Made by a program: the position numbers and the translations under genes. DNA of 64,000 nt, taken from the NCBI GenBank assembly GCA_001566295.1, contig KQ964246.1:2418001-2482000 (forward strand). The letters run 5' to 3'. The stretch is from Microdochium bolleyi (taxonomy: Eukaryota; Ascomycota; Sordariomycetes; Xylariales; Microdochiaceae). Shown one piece after another: positions 46,056 through 56,353 of the stretch (position 1 is the first letter of the stretch; every line of letters begins with the position of its first letter). The notes below the pieces were generated by a model, which saw only the letters and a program-made list of their open reading frames with translations, did no database searches and was not told where the DNA came from.

Positions 46056-46721
46056 CTGGGGACCGGAGGTGGTGCGTGTACGCGAGACGGAACAGGGACA
46101 TTCCCGTCAGTCGTCTGGAATTATCTCGAAATCGGGGGTGCCAGATGCTTCCACGACGGAGCACATGCTGTGGCCCCGTGGGAACCCACAACAGCCCAAG
46201 AGCACCTTGTGCAGCGAGCTTCACGGTTACGCGAGGCAATCCTTGAGGCCCCCGAGTTGTGCACTACTTACCAGATTGAGCCTTCGATATGCAAGCAGAA
46301 TCTCACCTGGATCCGACCTTAGTATGTAGAACCGCCTTGGAATAGGTAGAGGTAGCTTACGGTCAGCCCCCCTCCCCCCCTCTTCACCCTCCACCATTCA
46401 CCCACACTCACATCCTTCCTCTTTCCAAATGGGGTAGTATGTCCTCAACCACTGCCCGGCCCTATCTCGCGCTGTCCATTCTGGGTCAAATGAGTCACTA
46501 CGCCGAGATAACGATCACGTACACCATGTGGGTAGACAACGACGAGAGCAGCAGAGACCCCGACTAGGGTATGCATCGTCCCAAACGACTAGCAAGGTAC
46601 AAATACATTAGCCAAGAACCGCAAAAATCAAGACTTCCTGGAGTCGCCATGCTTGATGCCTCGGCCTGCCGCACACTCCCGTTCGGAGATTCCCCAACAC
46701 CCAACTTCAGAGACAAGCAGC
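46056..46721. promoter_or_regulatory. Shared divergent promoter (MYND/SET and GNAT genes)
   Basis: Only 666 bp separate the two start codons. A C-rich pyrimidine tract at about 46365-46400 faces the plus-strand gene. No specific factor site can be asserted. Confidence 0.45.
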
Positions 46722-47448
46722 ATGCCCCTACAGGTCTGCCCCGCGACCGAGGCTGACGCGGCCCGGCTCGTCGAGATCGAGCGGGATGCCTACGCCGGCA
46801 ACCCCTTCACCCCGTTCCTCTTCCCCGGCCCGATGCCGCCTTCCGCCGGAGCCGGCCGCGCTGCCGAGCTCGCGGAACAGCTGCGCGCCGACGCCACTGC
46901 GCGCTGGGCCAAAGTCGTCGACACGGACGTTCCCGGGCTTACTGTTGCGATTGCAAAGTGGCACGTCTACGACCAGGGAGCGGACAAGCCAGCTCCACGG
47001 ACGTTTGGCCCAGGGTGCAACATCGAGGCGTGCGAGGCGCTGTTTGGCGGGCTTGCGGGGGTCCGCGAAAGGACCATGGAGGGCAAGCCGTGTGTTTGTA
47101 AGTGTGTTGACTGGACTGAGCCCAGGCATATTGCTCAAAGTACCTGCAGCCATCCCGGAAGGCAGTGCAAGTAGGAGCTTGTACTAATCAGTGTACATAG
47201 ACCTTCATCTCCTCCAGACCGACCCGAAACACCAACGCCGAGGGGCAGCCGGGCTTCTCATCGCGCGGGTGCTCGAGGACGCGCGCGCGCTGGGCCTGCC
47301 TGTGCGTCTCGAGTCGTCGGCCGAGGCGCACACGCTGTACCTGCGCAACGGCTTCGACGACGTCGAGAAGCACAGTCTGGACTTCGCGCCTTGGGGGCTT
47401 GACAAGGTGCACGAGGTGTGGGCGATGGTCCATAGTGAGACCCCATAA
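46722..47448 (+). CDS. GNAT-family N-acetyltransferase
   Basis: Two exons, 46722-47097 and 47201-47448, with a 103-nt intron (GTAAGT, branch ctaat, TAG acceptor) give 207 aa. The start is MPLQVCPATEADAARLVEIE, the typical first strand and helix of the fold. The acetyl-CoA loop is in exon 2: VYLHLLQTDPKHQRRGAAGLLIARVLEDA, with the Q/R-x-x-G-x-G/A motif as QRRGAAG. Then come LPVRLESSAEAHTLYLRNGFDDVE, the standard strand-helix end with Y-x-x-x-G-F. Fungal members of this type are mostly uncharacterised and act on unknown small amines, antibiotics or peptides. The lack of a signal peptide suggests a cytosolic enzyme. It ends just before an AT-rich relic tract. Confidence 0.9.
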
Positions 47449-48089
47449 AGGCATATTAAACTTGCTCATCGCCGGTACATTAGTCCTCCACACTACTCTT
47501 GCTTAACAAATATCCTTTCGCATACAAAGTTATATAGTTAACAGTATACCTCGAGCTATACGTATATACTAGTCGTAAGTTGTGTCGGACGTGTTACTAA
47601 GGCTCTACTATAATAAGTAAAATAAGGCTATTACTACTTCTGCCTCTACTGCCTTTACTGCCTCTGCTGCCTCGACTACCTCTGCTACCTCGGCTGCTAA
47701 GGGCGTAGAGAAGGGTGGTAGTTAAGGTAAAGCTACTTTACTACGAACTATTCTATATTCTCGCGTAGCTTAAGGTGTATTCTTAACTATGCGGCTTTGT
47801 ATACGAAAAGATATATGTCGAATTGGGGTAGTGTAGGTCATTAATGTGCCAGCGATAAGCAGGTCTAATGTGCCTTTATTGGATCTCTCCATAGTAAGCC
47901 TTGAAGCGAGTAATGAAAGGGCGATTCTCCAATATCACTGTGGAACTAAGATCAGGGTCCACGGGGCTTCACGGTTGCGTCGTCGACGTAGCAAACGACC
48001 GCAGCGACATGATGGCGAGTGGCGCCAATATATGGACAAGTTGAGCCTCATAAGGTGTAATTGTTAAACCGCCCAGTTGCTTTCAAGAA
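47449..48089. other. AT-rich, CA-depleted relic tract
   Basis: From 47581 to 47820 the plus strand has no CA dinucleotide at all, while TA is very frequent and TG still occurs. One frame reads as a broken Thr/Ser/Ala-rich coding sequence followed by Lys/Gly residues and stop codons. This resembles a decayed repeat or gene changed by C-to-T mutation in the CpA context on one strand, as in RIP. No transposon family is recognisable. Confidence 0.5.
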
Positions 48090-48375
48090 TTAGACTTGCC
48101 TGTTCTGCGATTCGAGGCTGTCGATCTGATCCTACCCCCCGCGCCGGATCTACTCCACTATTGTTCCGCCTCGGGAGCTCCAGCTCCGGGCTTTGGGCCG
48201 TTTGACGCCTACCAGATTAACGTCACCTCCGCCAACCTAGTTCAAGCACATGAGCCCGGCGGACCACGAAGCTCTCAAGTCCGACGTACATCCACTCGAC
48301 AAAGATAGGCCATCAGCAGCGCACTACTTACCCTCAATCGGGATAATGCTGTCCTTCCTCCGCAAACCCGCGGCC

Positions 48376-49529
48376 ATGGACAACACCACCACCACCGCCG
48401 CCGATGCCGACCCGGCAGCCCCGCTGCTCAGCACCTTCCAGGTCCGCGCACAGGCCGGCGAGCCGGTCGCCGTGGTCCGCGTGCGCAACCTGGCCGCAAC
48501 GATCCCGTGCGGCCGCGACGCCTGGGGCCGGTCCGGCAAGGTCCAGCCTGTCCTGCTGTCCTCGGAGCTCTCCTTCCGCTCCGGCTTCCAAACGTCCTCG
48601 GCCGACGACCGGCTGGTCGACTCTGAGACCGTCCACTATGGAAACTTGTCCAAGACACTGCTCGCGGGCGTCGAGGGCCTCAGCTCTGCCGGTGCCGCCG
48701 CCAGCAATACCACCACATCATCAACACCGAGCTCCAGCGCCATTTTCGAGCTGCTCTGGGTCCGGCTGACCGGCCGTGTGCTCGACGGCTCCCGCGTCGC
48801 CCTGCCGCTCGACCAGGTGCCTTTCCTGGACGCCGCGGCCCTGCGCTCGCTCTCCCTCACAATCAACCTACCCAAAGCGTCCCTCCTGGGCGCCGGTGTG
48901 AGCCTGACCAGCACGGCGAGCTTCAAGGACCGGGACACACTCCTCGGCGGCGGTGACGATGACAACAACGACAAGAACACCAATGCCAAGAGCAAAGACG
49001 ACGGCGACGAGCCGGAGAAGAAGAAGAACCCGCTCACAGCGTACGCGCGCAGCCTGCGCATCTCGGGCCTGCACGTGCCCACGCTGATCGGGGTCAACGA
49101 CAACGAGCGCAAGGCGCGGCAGATGCTCGTCGCCGAGGTCGAGATTGACCGCTTCGACATCACGGGGGACGACGTTCACGACCAGATTGAGCGGGTCGTT
49201 GTCGAGGTCAGTTCATTCCCCGTTTCACGTCAAGGCAGATGAATTTCTACGTGCAGAACATCGCTGACTAGGTATGCTACCAGGTAATGGAAGCATCGTC
49301 CTTCGAGACGCTCGAGGCCCTCGGCACCCACATCGCGACCAAGATCCTCGACGACTTCCAGCCCAGCATGTTCCCCGAGGGCTCATCGCCGGCCCAGGAC
49401 GAAGCCCCGCCTGCGCAGACGATGCGCGAGCGCGGCTGGCTGGTCCGCGTGAGCCTCGAGAAGCCCATTGCCGTGCCGTTCGCCGAGTGCCCGGCCGTCG
49501 AGGTTCGGATGGGTCAGGGGCTGCCGTGA
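48376..49529 (+). CDS. Stand-alone tandem FolB (dihydroneopterin aldolase-like) protein
   Basis: Two exons, 48376-49206 and 49284-49529, with a 77-nt intron (GTCAGT...CAG) give 358 aa. Two FolB-type units are visible. The first (about 12-140) contains VAVVRVRNLAATIPCGRDAWGRSGKVQPVLLSSELSF and VHYGNLSKTLLAGVEG. The second (about 225-355) contains LRISGLHVPTLIGVNDNERKARQ, VVVEVMEASSFETLEALGTHIA and WLVRVSLEKPIAVPFAECPAVEVRMG. FolB converts 7,8-dihydroneopterin to 6-hydroxymethyl-dihydropterin plus glycolaldehyde in folate synthesis. Here the HPPK and DHPS domains of the fungal trifunctional Fol1 are absent. An acidic, Asn/Lys-rich linker joins the units. The start is ambiguous: 48376 has the best context (GCCATGG), but 48346 and 48250 are in frame. 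Activity of this orphan form is not assured. Confidence 0.83.
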
Positions 49530-50563
49530 GTATTTCGGATAATGTCGCGAAGGTAGGAGTACGAGGGCCATCAACTGGGTCACGGACACCAATTGGAAAA
49601 CATTGGAAACGATCGCCATGATAGATCTTGTATGAAAATGCTTCTGTGAGTATCTTGGAAGTCACGCGTAGACAAGCAGACCTGCCCATGTGGGATGGCT
49701 CAACAACTTGAAAAGTGCTCCTGCATCAGCATTATTGTCCCTGAAGATGTGTCTACGACGGTTGGCCAGGCATTGCCCGTCGTACCTTCCTGTACCGAGT
49801 TTTCCAAGAGTCGTCTTGGTTTCATGTGCTGAAAGATGCATGGTTCCGGTTCATGCATGCTCAAGACAGAAGTACTTCGCGTCCCCCACCCGTTACTTAA
49901 CTCGATGGGGCTCGGGGCCTGCTAGCGCGAAAGTGTTAAGTATGGTACAACGAGGTACTATGGGCTCGTACCGCTCAACTATTTACCCAAAAATGACGGG
50001 CCGATGCTACTATCTTCTATTATTTTTCGACCCTCCTTGCTACCTTCAACTTCCTTGCAGAAAGCACGTGCGCGCAGCACAACGCGTCTACGCACAGCGG
50101 AGCCCATCAGCGCCACAACGAAGCGGGCGCCGTGCACTTGCGAGACCTCGCCAGGCTCCAACGCTGCTTGCATGCATGTTCTTTGCGAGAACCTCGTTGC
50201 GCATGCCTGAGGCCTATTCTGTGGTGTGCACCTGATAAATTTTGAAGGAAGTCGTATGGGCGCATTCTGACAACCCCAACGCTCCTTCCCGTGGTGTGCG
50301 CGCCTTCCCGAGAGTCACCGGCCAGCTATCTCATCTCTGCGTGCCTGCCGTGTAAGTGACTTACTCAACTTCGACCACTTGGACGCCGACCGTAGCTGCT
50401 GCTGTCACGAAACGCACGCTTTCTTGCTTGCCTGCATCGACTGAGGGCTTGGTCTTCGGAACAAGTCTCCGCACCCAGCATTCTGGCAGACGCTCCGGCA
50501 GTATTGCAGCATCACCCCAGCCAGAGTCGCAGACATCAACCACTTCAAGCTCAACCCACCAAT
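49530..50563. other. Intergenic region before the C2HC-finger gene
   Basis: About 1 kb holding the FolB 3' flank and the upstream region of the next gene. The frame of that gene is open from 50504 without an ATG, so a leader is likely there. No RNA gene or repeat is seen. Confidence 0.45.
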
Positions 50564-52506
50564 ATGCCGCCACCACTGCCATCGCCAACTGAAGGCCAGG
50601 CGCCGGTTGCATATACATCAAAGTTCCGCCTGGAGGCACCAAAGCCCCCTGATGCAGGCATACGGCCGCCCTCCGATTTCCCGTCTCCGGGTCGCAACCA
50701 TGCGGCTACGCGGCCCGGATTCATGGAGGATGTCGACTCACTCACCACCAAGATCCAGCATTCCCCGCCCGAGGCCGTCCGTGCTGCTGTACGGCGGAGT
50801 TGGCAAACGACCCTGATGGGTTCCTCGTGGCACGAGGCCTTCATCGTACGTTCAAGATTTACTTCAATACCTATACTGGATTTATCTCTCCAGACTAACG
50901 CTCGACCTAGCTGAATATGATTCTTACTACCTCCAATAACGATGTTATCAGCAAAACAGTCAAGGAGCTAGCCCATATTGTAACAACAGGCTCGACTCAG
51001 CACCTGATTCCCTACTTCACAACGGCAGATTTCGATAACCTAGCGGATCAGATTCTCAGCAGATGCAGTAATAGCTTCTTAGACAAGGCGCTGGAGAGGC
51101 GTCTCAAAAGTATCCCTCCTCGCGAGCTTATAAATGCTTTAGCTAAGGCAGAGCGCCTGGGGTATGAGCAAGGCGATGTTCTCGATGACAATTCCGAGAG
51201 GATCATCGGGGGCATCCCTCGCAAGGTACAGACAACTATGCCGAGCCAGGCACCTCCCTCAACCCACAACCCGCAACAACCTCAACCTCCGACACAGCAG
51301 CTGCGATGCGTGGAATGCGGGGGCATATTCACCGATGGGGTAGCCTACGACTACGTAAGTGTTGCAATGTAGTGAGAGATACGCTTAGCACTGACGCAAT
51401 AAATATTTGTAGCATGTCTCGAATCGTGTATGTAAAGGCCAGCCTCCGGGCGGACACGGCATCAAGTACTGGTGCCCCAACTGCGGCAACGGCTTCAAGA
51501 CCAAAGGTGGTCTCAGTTATGTAGGCAGCCTGATGACTCTATTCTCAATGACTGATTGCTCACTAACCCTCCAACGATATAGCACGAGCTCAACAAGGTC
51601 TGCGGTCCACCCAGACCAAAGCCGACGGTCCCCCAGCCGCATACAATGGTACTACCCCCTCCGCAACCTGTATACAGCCACTACGCAGGATATGGCCAAT
51701 CCGTGGCACCGCCGGTCACACAGATGCTCTCGTCGCAAGTAGCCAGTACGCCTCCGATGGCGAGATCGTCAGCAGATGATCCGTACGCGCATCTAAATGC
51801 AGCAACTCGAGCGAAGATGGAGGAGGAGATGAGAGAGGCCGAACGAAAATACGCGCCTCGTATCAAGGAGGCCGAGGCTATCGAGGATCCAGCAGAGCGC
51901 AAGAGACAGCTCGGCAACCTCCATAACAGCTTTAGCACGCGGCAGAGTGGGATTCGCAAGAGATACGGCGTCAGGCTGCGGATCAGGCGGACAAGGGCCG
52001 AGATCGAGGCACAGCAGAGTCGCATGGGCATTAGTAGCACACAAAGCGAGGCTGACGATACGCCCGCGGCGAAGCGGCTGCGTACTGACACTCCCACCTC
52101 TTCTTCGGTGGAAACGCACGCCCCGAGAGTACCTACCGCTGAAATGTCTTCGGGTCTGGCCGGCACGGCAGCGACGCCGGCGACGGCCGATCCGACGAGC
52201 GGGTTCACCAGCGTCGTCAACAACACCAACAACACCAATAGCCAAGGTCGGATAACGCCGACGAAGCAGCCTTCGCTCCCTCAAGCGGAGACCAGCAACA
52301 GTCTTGGATCACTGCAGCGCAAGGGATACCGCGTCTCGTCGCACGTAGCACAGCCGAGCTCGCCAGATAGAGTCATGTCGGATCTGGGCTCCAGGGGCCA
52401 GGCGGCATCAGGGAACGCGTCAGCATCCAGTGCGTCCGAGTCAGAAGACTCGGATGACGACGAGGAGATACCTGCTGTCCTGCCAACGGGTAATGCAGCG
52501 AAGTGA
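50564..52506 (+). CDS. Twin C2HC zinc-finger protein of unknown function
   Basis: Four exons (50564-50845, 50911-51354, 51413-51520, 51583-52506), all introns phase 0, give 585 aa. The N-terminal part (about 40-200) is helical. Two fingers follow with identical spacing C-x2-C-x12-H-x5-C. Finger 1 is C227-C230-H243-C249 and finger 2 is C263-C266-H279-C285. Each is cut by an intron at exactly the same place, after Tyr and before His (DY|H, SY|H), so the repeat unit is exactly 36 residues, equal to exon 3. The rest has a charged helical segment (EEEMREAERKYAPRIKEAEA...), an Arg-rich stretch RKRYGVRLRIRRTR (nuclear signal or nucleic-acid contact) and a disordered acidic Ser/Asp/Glu tail. A chromatin or transcription role is likely by composition, but no family is assigned. 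Confidence 0.85.
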
Positions 52507-53176
52507 GGTGACAGCTTCAATGTACATGAGACAGAAACATGTGTCATTTCGAACCCCAAGAGCGATGAACTCTCTGCCCGTAGCTAGCCAAGCAATTGAA
52601 CCGAGCTACAATGTTAGCTATTCTGCGTTGACAAGAGTTCCCGATCTACTAGCACAGCCCCTCCAGCCCACGACGTTCTATATGCATGTCCCTAAAACCC
52701 TAATTGTCACAGACCTGCACTCCCGATATGCTTTTCAGCGGTCTGCCCAGGCCACAAGGGTCGACGGGTGCACCATGGGTTTGGAGTTCTTTTTAATGTG
52801 GCGTATGCTCTCGTTCATCGCGAAAGAACAAAGTACAAGAACAAAGTACAACAACAAGCGAGGCTGGTATAGTAATGTACATTTGCCTCTGTTGCTTCAT
52901 AGGGTATGCATGGCCTAAGACCCGTTTTCTCGGCTCGCGTCCTCCCGTCCATACGTACAAACACGGCCTGGTATCACAACACGGGAAGAAAAACGCGTTT
53001 GCAGAGAAGAAAATGTGTGTAGCTTCATGTCAAAGAAAAGTCCCGCCAAACGACCAAACGCAACGCTATCAACAAGTGAAAGAAGAAGAAGAAAAGTCAG
53101 AGACGGGTTGTGGTTCAAGACCATTGCTCAAGCGTTCCAACCCAGATACACAAGCCCAAGTGCGTTCATCCTCTCA
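52507..53176. other. Convergent intergenic region
   Basis: This 670-nt spacer between two stop codons is AT-richer than the genes and presumably holds both 3' UTRs. No other feature is seen. Confidence 0.5.
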
Positions 53177-55495
53177 TCAGTTCGTGACCCTGCGCACCCA
53201 GAGCGTGGTGGGCTCGTACTCGGCGTCGCGGTCGAGCCGCTTGTACGCGCGGTGCAGCTTGAGCCCGATCTCGTACGACTCGCGGTCGACCTCGGCGAGC
53301 TCGAGCTTGAGCGCCTCGACCTTGCGCTTCTCCGCCTCGCGCTTGCGCACCACGGCGTCGCTCGCGAGCACGTGATCTGTCGGCATCAGCTCCGTCATCT
53401 GCTTGATCGCCGTGTTGATGTTGATCCGCCGGTTGCCGAGCGCCGAGAGCTTCGCGTTGAGCTGGGCCACGCGGTCTTTGGCCTCGTCCTCGGGTGGCGC
53501 GGGAGGGAGCAGCTTGAACTCTGACGAGAATGAGGTGACAGAGTCGTTGCTTGCGCCATTGAAGAGTCCCTGCTTTTTCAAAGCTTTGTTCGCTGGTTTT
53601 CCGTCGCCGGCATTCGCTGCCTCTCGCTGATACGGCGAGCTCATGTTGATCCGGACGACGTTGTCAATGACTGGTGATCGTGGCCCTTGTCCTTCGTACC
53701 CAGCTACCATGGGACGCTTGCGATCCAGCACCGACTGCCCAGCTGGTTCGACCTGCCGTAGGGGTGCAGCAGATTCACCCTGTCCACGCGTGTCTGCGTC
53801 AAATGTGGCGTGTGCTTGGAGAGCAGGCTGAGGTGAGTAAGACTCGGGTGCAGCTGCTGTGGGAGCAACTGGCGTCTGCGGTTGAGATGGAGTCGAATAA
53901 ATTGAAGACGACCAGGACGGCCGAGCGTGATGACCCGCTGGCTTGCGCTTGATAGCTTTGTCGGCGGAAGGCACGTTCAGAGTATCTCGGACATCAGGAG
54001 CCAGCGTTTGTGGCTGCATTGCAGCAGGTTGTTGTGATTGATGCTGCGGTTGCCGTGGTTGTGCTGGTGATGGTGGGGCATGCTCGGATGGTGTAGATAT
54101 AGCTGGAGGTGGCCGATGGCGCTCTGGTGGTGGGCTAGGATACTGAGAGTTCGGAGCTTGATTTGATGGGCTCCTAGTGGTACTTGGCCAACCTTTAGAG
54201 GCCGGAGACGTGGCCATTGTCGGAGTCGACCTTCCACTGCTACCCATAGACTGCACAGGAGAGAGCACGCCGTTGCCACGGGCAGGAGGCGCTCCGTAAC
54301 CAGGGTGAGGTCGGTTTGTGTTCCGCGGAGGCATCACAAGCGGCGCGGCATTTCGAGATTCGCGAATAGGATCAGCAATAGCCATCCGCCCACTTCCGCC
54401 TTGCCATGCTGGACGGGACTGCGGGTTTTCAGGCTCTGCACTCGGCGCTCGGCGACTGACACGTTGGCCAACGGGGCTTGGTTGCTGCTGCGGCGGCGGC
54501 TGTCCAGATCGCGGAGGCGAGGAGTAGTTTTCGCGACGTGCAAGATCGCTGGCATAGGCTTGCGGGTTGACTTGAGACTTGCGGCCCTTGTCCAGGCCGG
54601 TCGGCTCGCCAGTCCGTGGGTCCCAACGAACGTTGTGGTCGTGGGGTCGCTGCTGGTGGATGCGCTCCTGGGAGGCCTTCTCGCGAAGGGCCTGCCTCGC
54701 AGCGTCGCTGTTCTTGCGGCGCTCACGGCGCATAGTGGGGATGTTGCTGCGAGCAGCCTCGGCATCGCGTTGTTGCTGAGCGCCGTAGCCGCTTGCTGTG
54801 ACTTGCGTCATGTCGTCTGGCTCGTCTATCGGGGAAACGTCCCGGGCGTGACTATAGACGTGTGAAAGAATGTCAGCCCAGCTGAAGAAGGAGAAAAGAA
54901 GAGAACAACGAGAAATGAGACCAGGTGAAGATCGCGGTCGTGGGCGTGAAGCGAGACGCAGCGCATTGAGTGAGGGGGCAGCCACTATTAAGGAGGGCCT
55001 CATGAAACAAGGACGATGGGGATCCGGGCTGAACACCCCCCGCTTGGGCTAGAAGAGGCAGGAAACCTGACAAGATCACAGTCACATGTTTCGCGACTTG
55101 AGTGTGTATGCAGCTTGACACGGTGACTGCGAGCAGAGCAGGAGACTGCTATGCGCGCGCACCAACATGACGACGGCTTACCGGTTCCTGGAGCTGGCAA
55201 TGTCGGGCGAGCTGGGTGGAGAAATCTCCAGAGGATCCCGGTAACCAGCATCGTGGCGTAGCTGCTGAGCTGCAAACACGGCGGCTTCGGGGGAAGGCTG
55301 CGAGTAGATGGACGAGGCAGGCCGGCCATATGGGCTGGAGATGCCCAGGGAGTCCGGCCGCCGGTGCTGTTGTTGGCGTTGTTGGTGTTGGTGTTGGTGT
55401 TGATGTTGCTGGAGGTCTGTGGGTCCAGACTGCGGATGTCTCATCGGCGCAGGGCCCCGTGCTGGGCGGCCTCTGTTGGACCAGGGGTTCAGCAT
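53177..55495 (-). CDS. Pro/Gln-rich protein with C-terminal coiled coil
   Basis: Two exons, 55495-55182 and 54851-53177 (minus), with a 330-nt intron, give 662 aa. Exon 1 starts MLNPWSNRGRPARGPAPMRH and contains a His-Gln repeat (QHQHQHQHQQRQQQH). The exons join as SSRNR-HARDVSPIDEPDD, keeping the frame. The middle (about 120-480) is disordered, rich in Pro, Ser and Gln, with many SP/TP sites suited to proline-directed kinases. The C-terminal part, from FSSEFKLLPPAPPEDEAKDRV on, forms a heptad-like coiled coil (KLSALGNRRININTAIKQMTELMP ... KREAEKRKVEALKLELAEVDRES), and the protein ends with EPTTLWVRRVTN. I do not recognise the family; a scaffold, polarity or signalling adaptor role is only an inference. 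The intron is long for this genome, so a small extra exon could be hidden in it. Confidence 0.75.
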
Positions 55496-56056
55496 CGTGA
55501 AGACGTGGCGGAGAGCGGCGGTGCTCTCGGGTCGACAACAGAGCCGCAGGAAACAAACATGGAACAAAAAAAGAGATGGACGAGAAAGTGAGAGGGAAGG
55601 GTTGCGTGTGAAGACGACGGCAAACAGGCAGGATGTGGCCCCGGTGGGGAGGGATGACGATGGTGTGCCCGTGTGTTACTGCTTACGGCCCGCGATGCTG
55701 CGCGGCCAACTTTGGATGAGACGCAGCCAGCAGGGGTCCGCAGCGCAAGGGTCCATCTCAGCCCTTCGTCTGGCCCTCGCAGCAGCAGGGCACAAACCGG
55801 TGCGCGCTGGTGGCCGTTGGTGGCCGCTGTTGCAGGCCGGGGCCTTCCTGGTCGTCGAACCGCTGAACATCGCTGGCCAGTGGTTTCGGCGGGCAGTGCC
55901 AGCCCACAACCAGCACTAGCTGGGTTGGAAAGCGCAGCCTCGAGGCGCAGCATTTGGTCTTGGTCTTGGTCCTGGTCCCGGGAACGTGGCCAGGCTGAGA
56001 CATGTCATGTCGAAAAGCAGTCCAGATGAAAGAAACGTAGACGAACGGAAGCACAC
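55496..56056. other. Region between the coiled-coil gene and a small upstream ORF
   Basis: It holds 560 nt. A GTAAGT donor at the very end of the small ORF (56062-56057) may splice into the gene at 55495, in which case this region would be an intron or leader. No coding frame inside it is convincing. Confidence 0.4.
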
Positions 56057-56353
56057 TTACAACGGGTTCGTCATCTTCAACGCGGCCGGCGCCCGCCAGT
56101 TCTTGCCCTTGGGTTTCCTCGTGTTGGTCGTGATGCTGTACGCATAGAGCCCGGTGCCGCCGTAGACGCCCTGGCCGTCGGGGTGCTCGTCGTGCCAGTC
56201 TCCTCCTGGTGCCGCAGACGGCGCCGCGGAGGCCCACGACGATATCCCAAGCTTCATCTCTTGCTCCGGCGACAGCGGCGTGCTCCTCCCAGAGCTGGGC
56301 CCCATTGTCGGAGAGGGCGTGTGTCGCTGCTGCTGGTCTTGCCCCCACATCAT
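56057..56353 (-). CDS. Small disordered ORF or 5' exon of the coiled-coil gene
   Basis: A 98-codon frame begins MMWGQDQQQRHTPSPTMGPS and ends ALKMTNPL-stop. The stop TAA lies inside GTAAGT, a perfect donor, so the frame may continue by splicing (CCG TT|GTAAGT). The composition (Ser/Pro/Gln, then a Gly/Tyr stretch and a Lys/Arg cluster TRKPKGKNWR) matches the disordered style of the next gene on the same strand, 560 nt further on. No exact in-frame acceptor could be fixed. Either a small gene or a first exon is possible. Confidence 0.45.
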   Translation of the reverse strand: MMWGQDQQQRHTPSPTMGPSSGRSTPLSPEQEMKLGISSWASAAPSAAPGGDWHDEHPDGQGVYGGTGLYAYSITTNTRKPKGKNWRAPAALKMTNPL

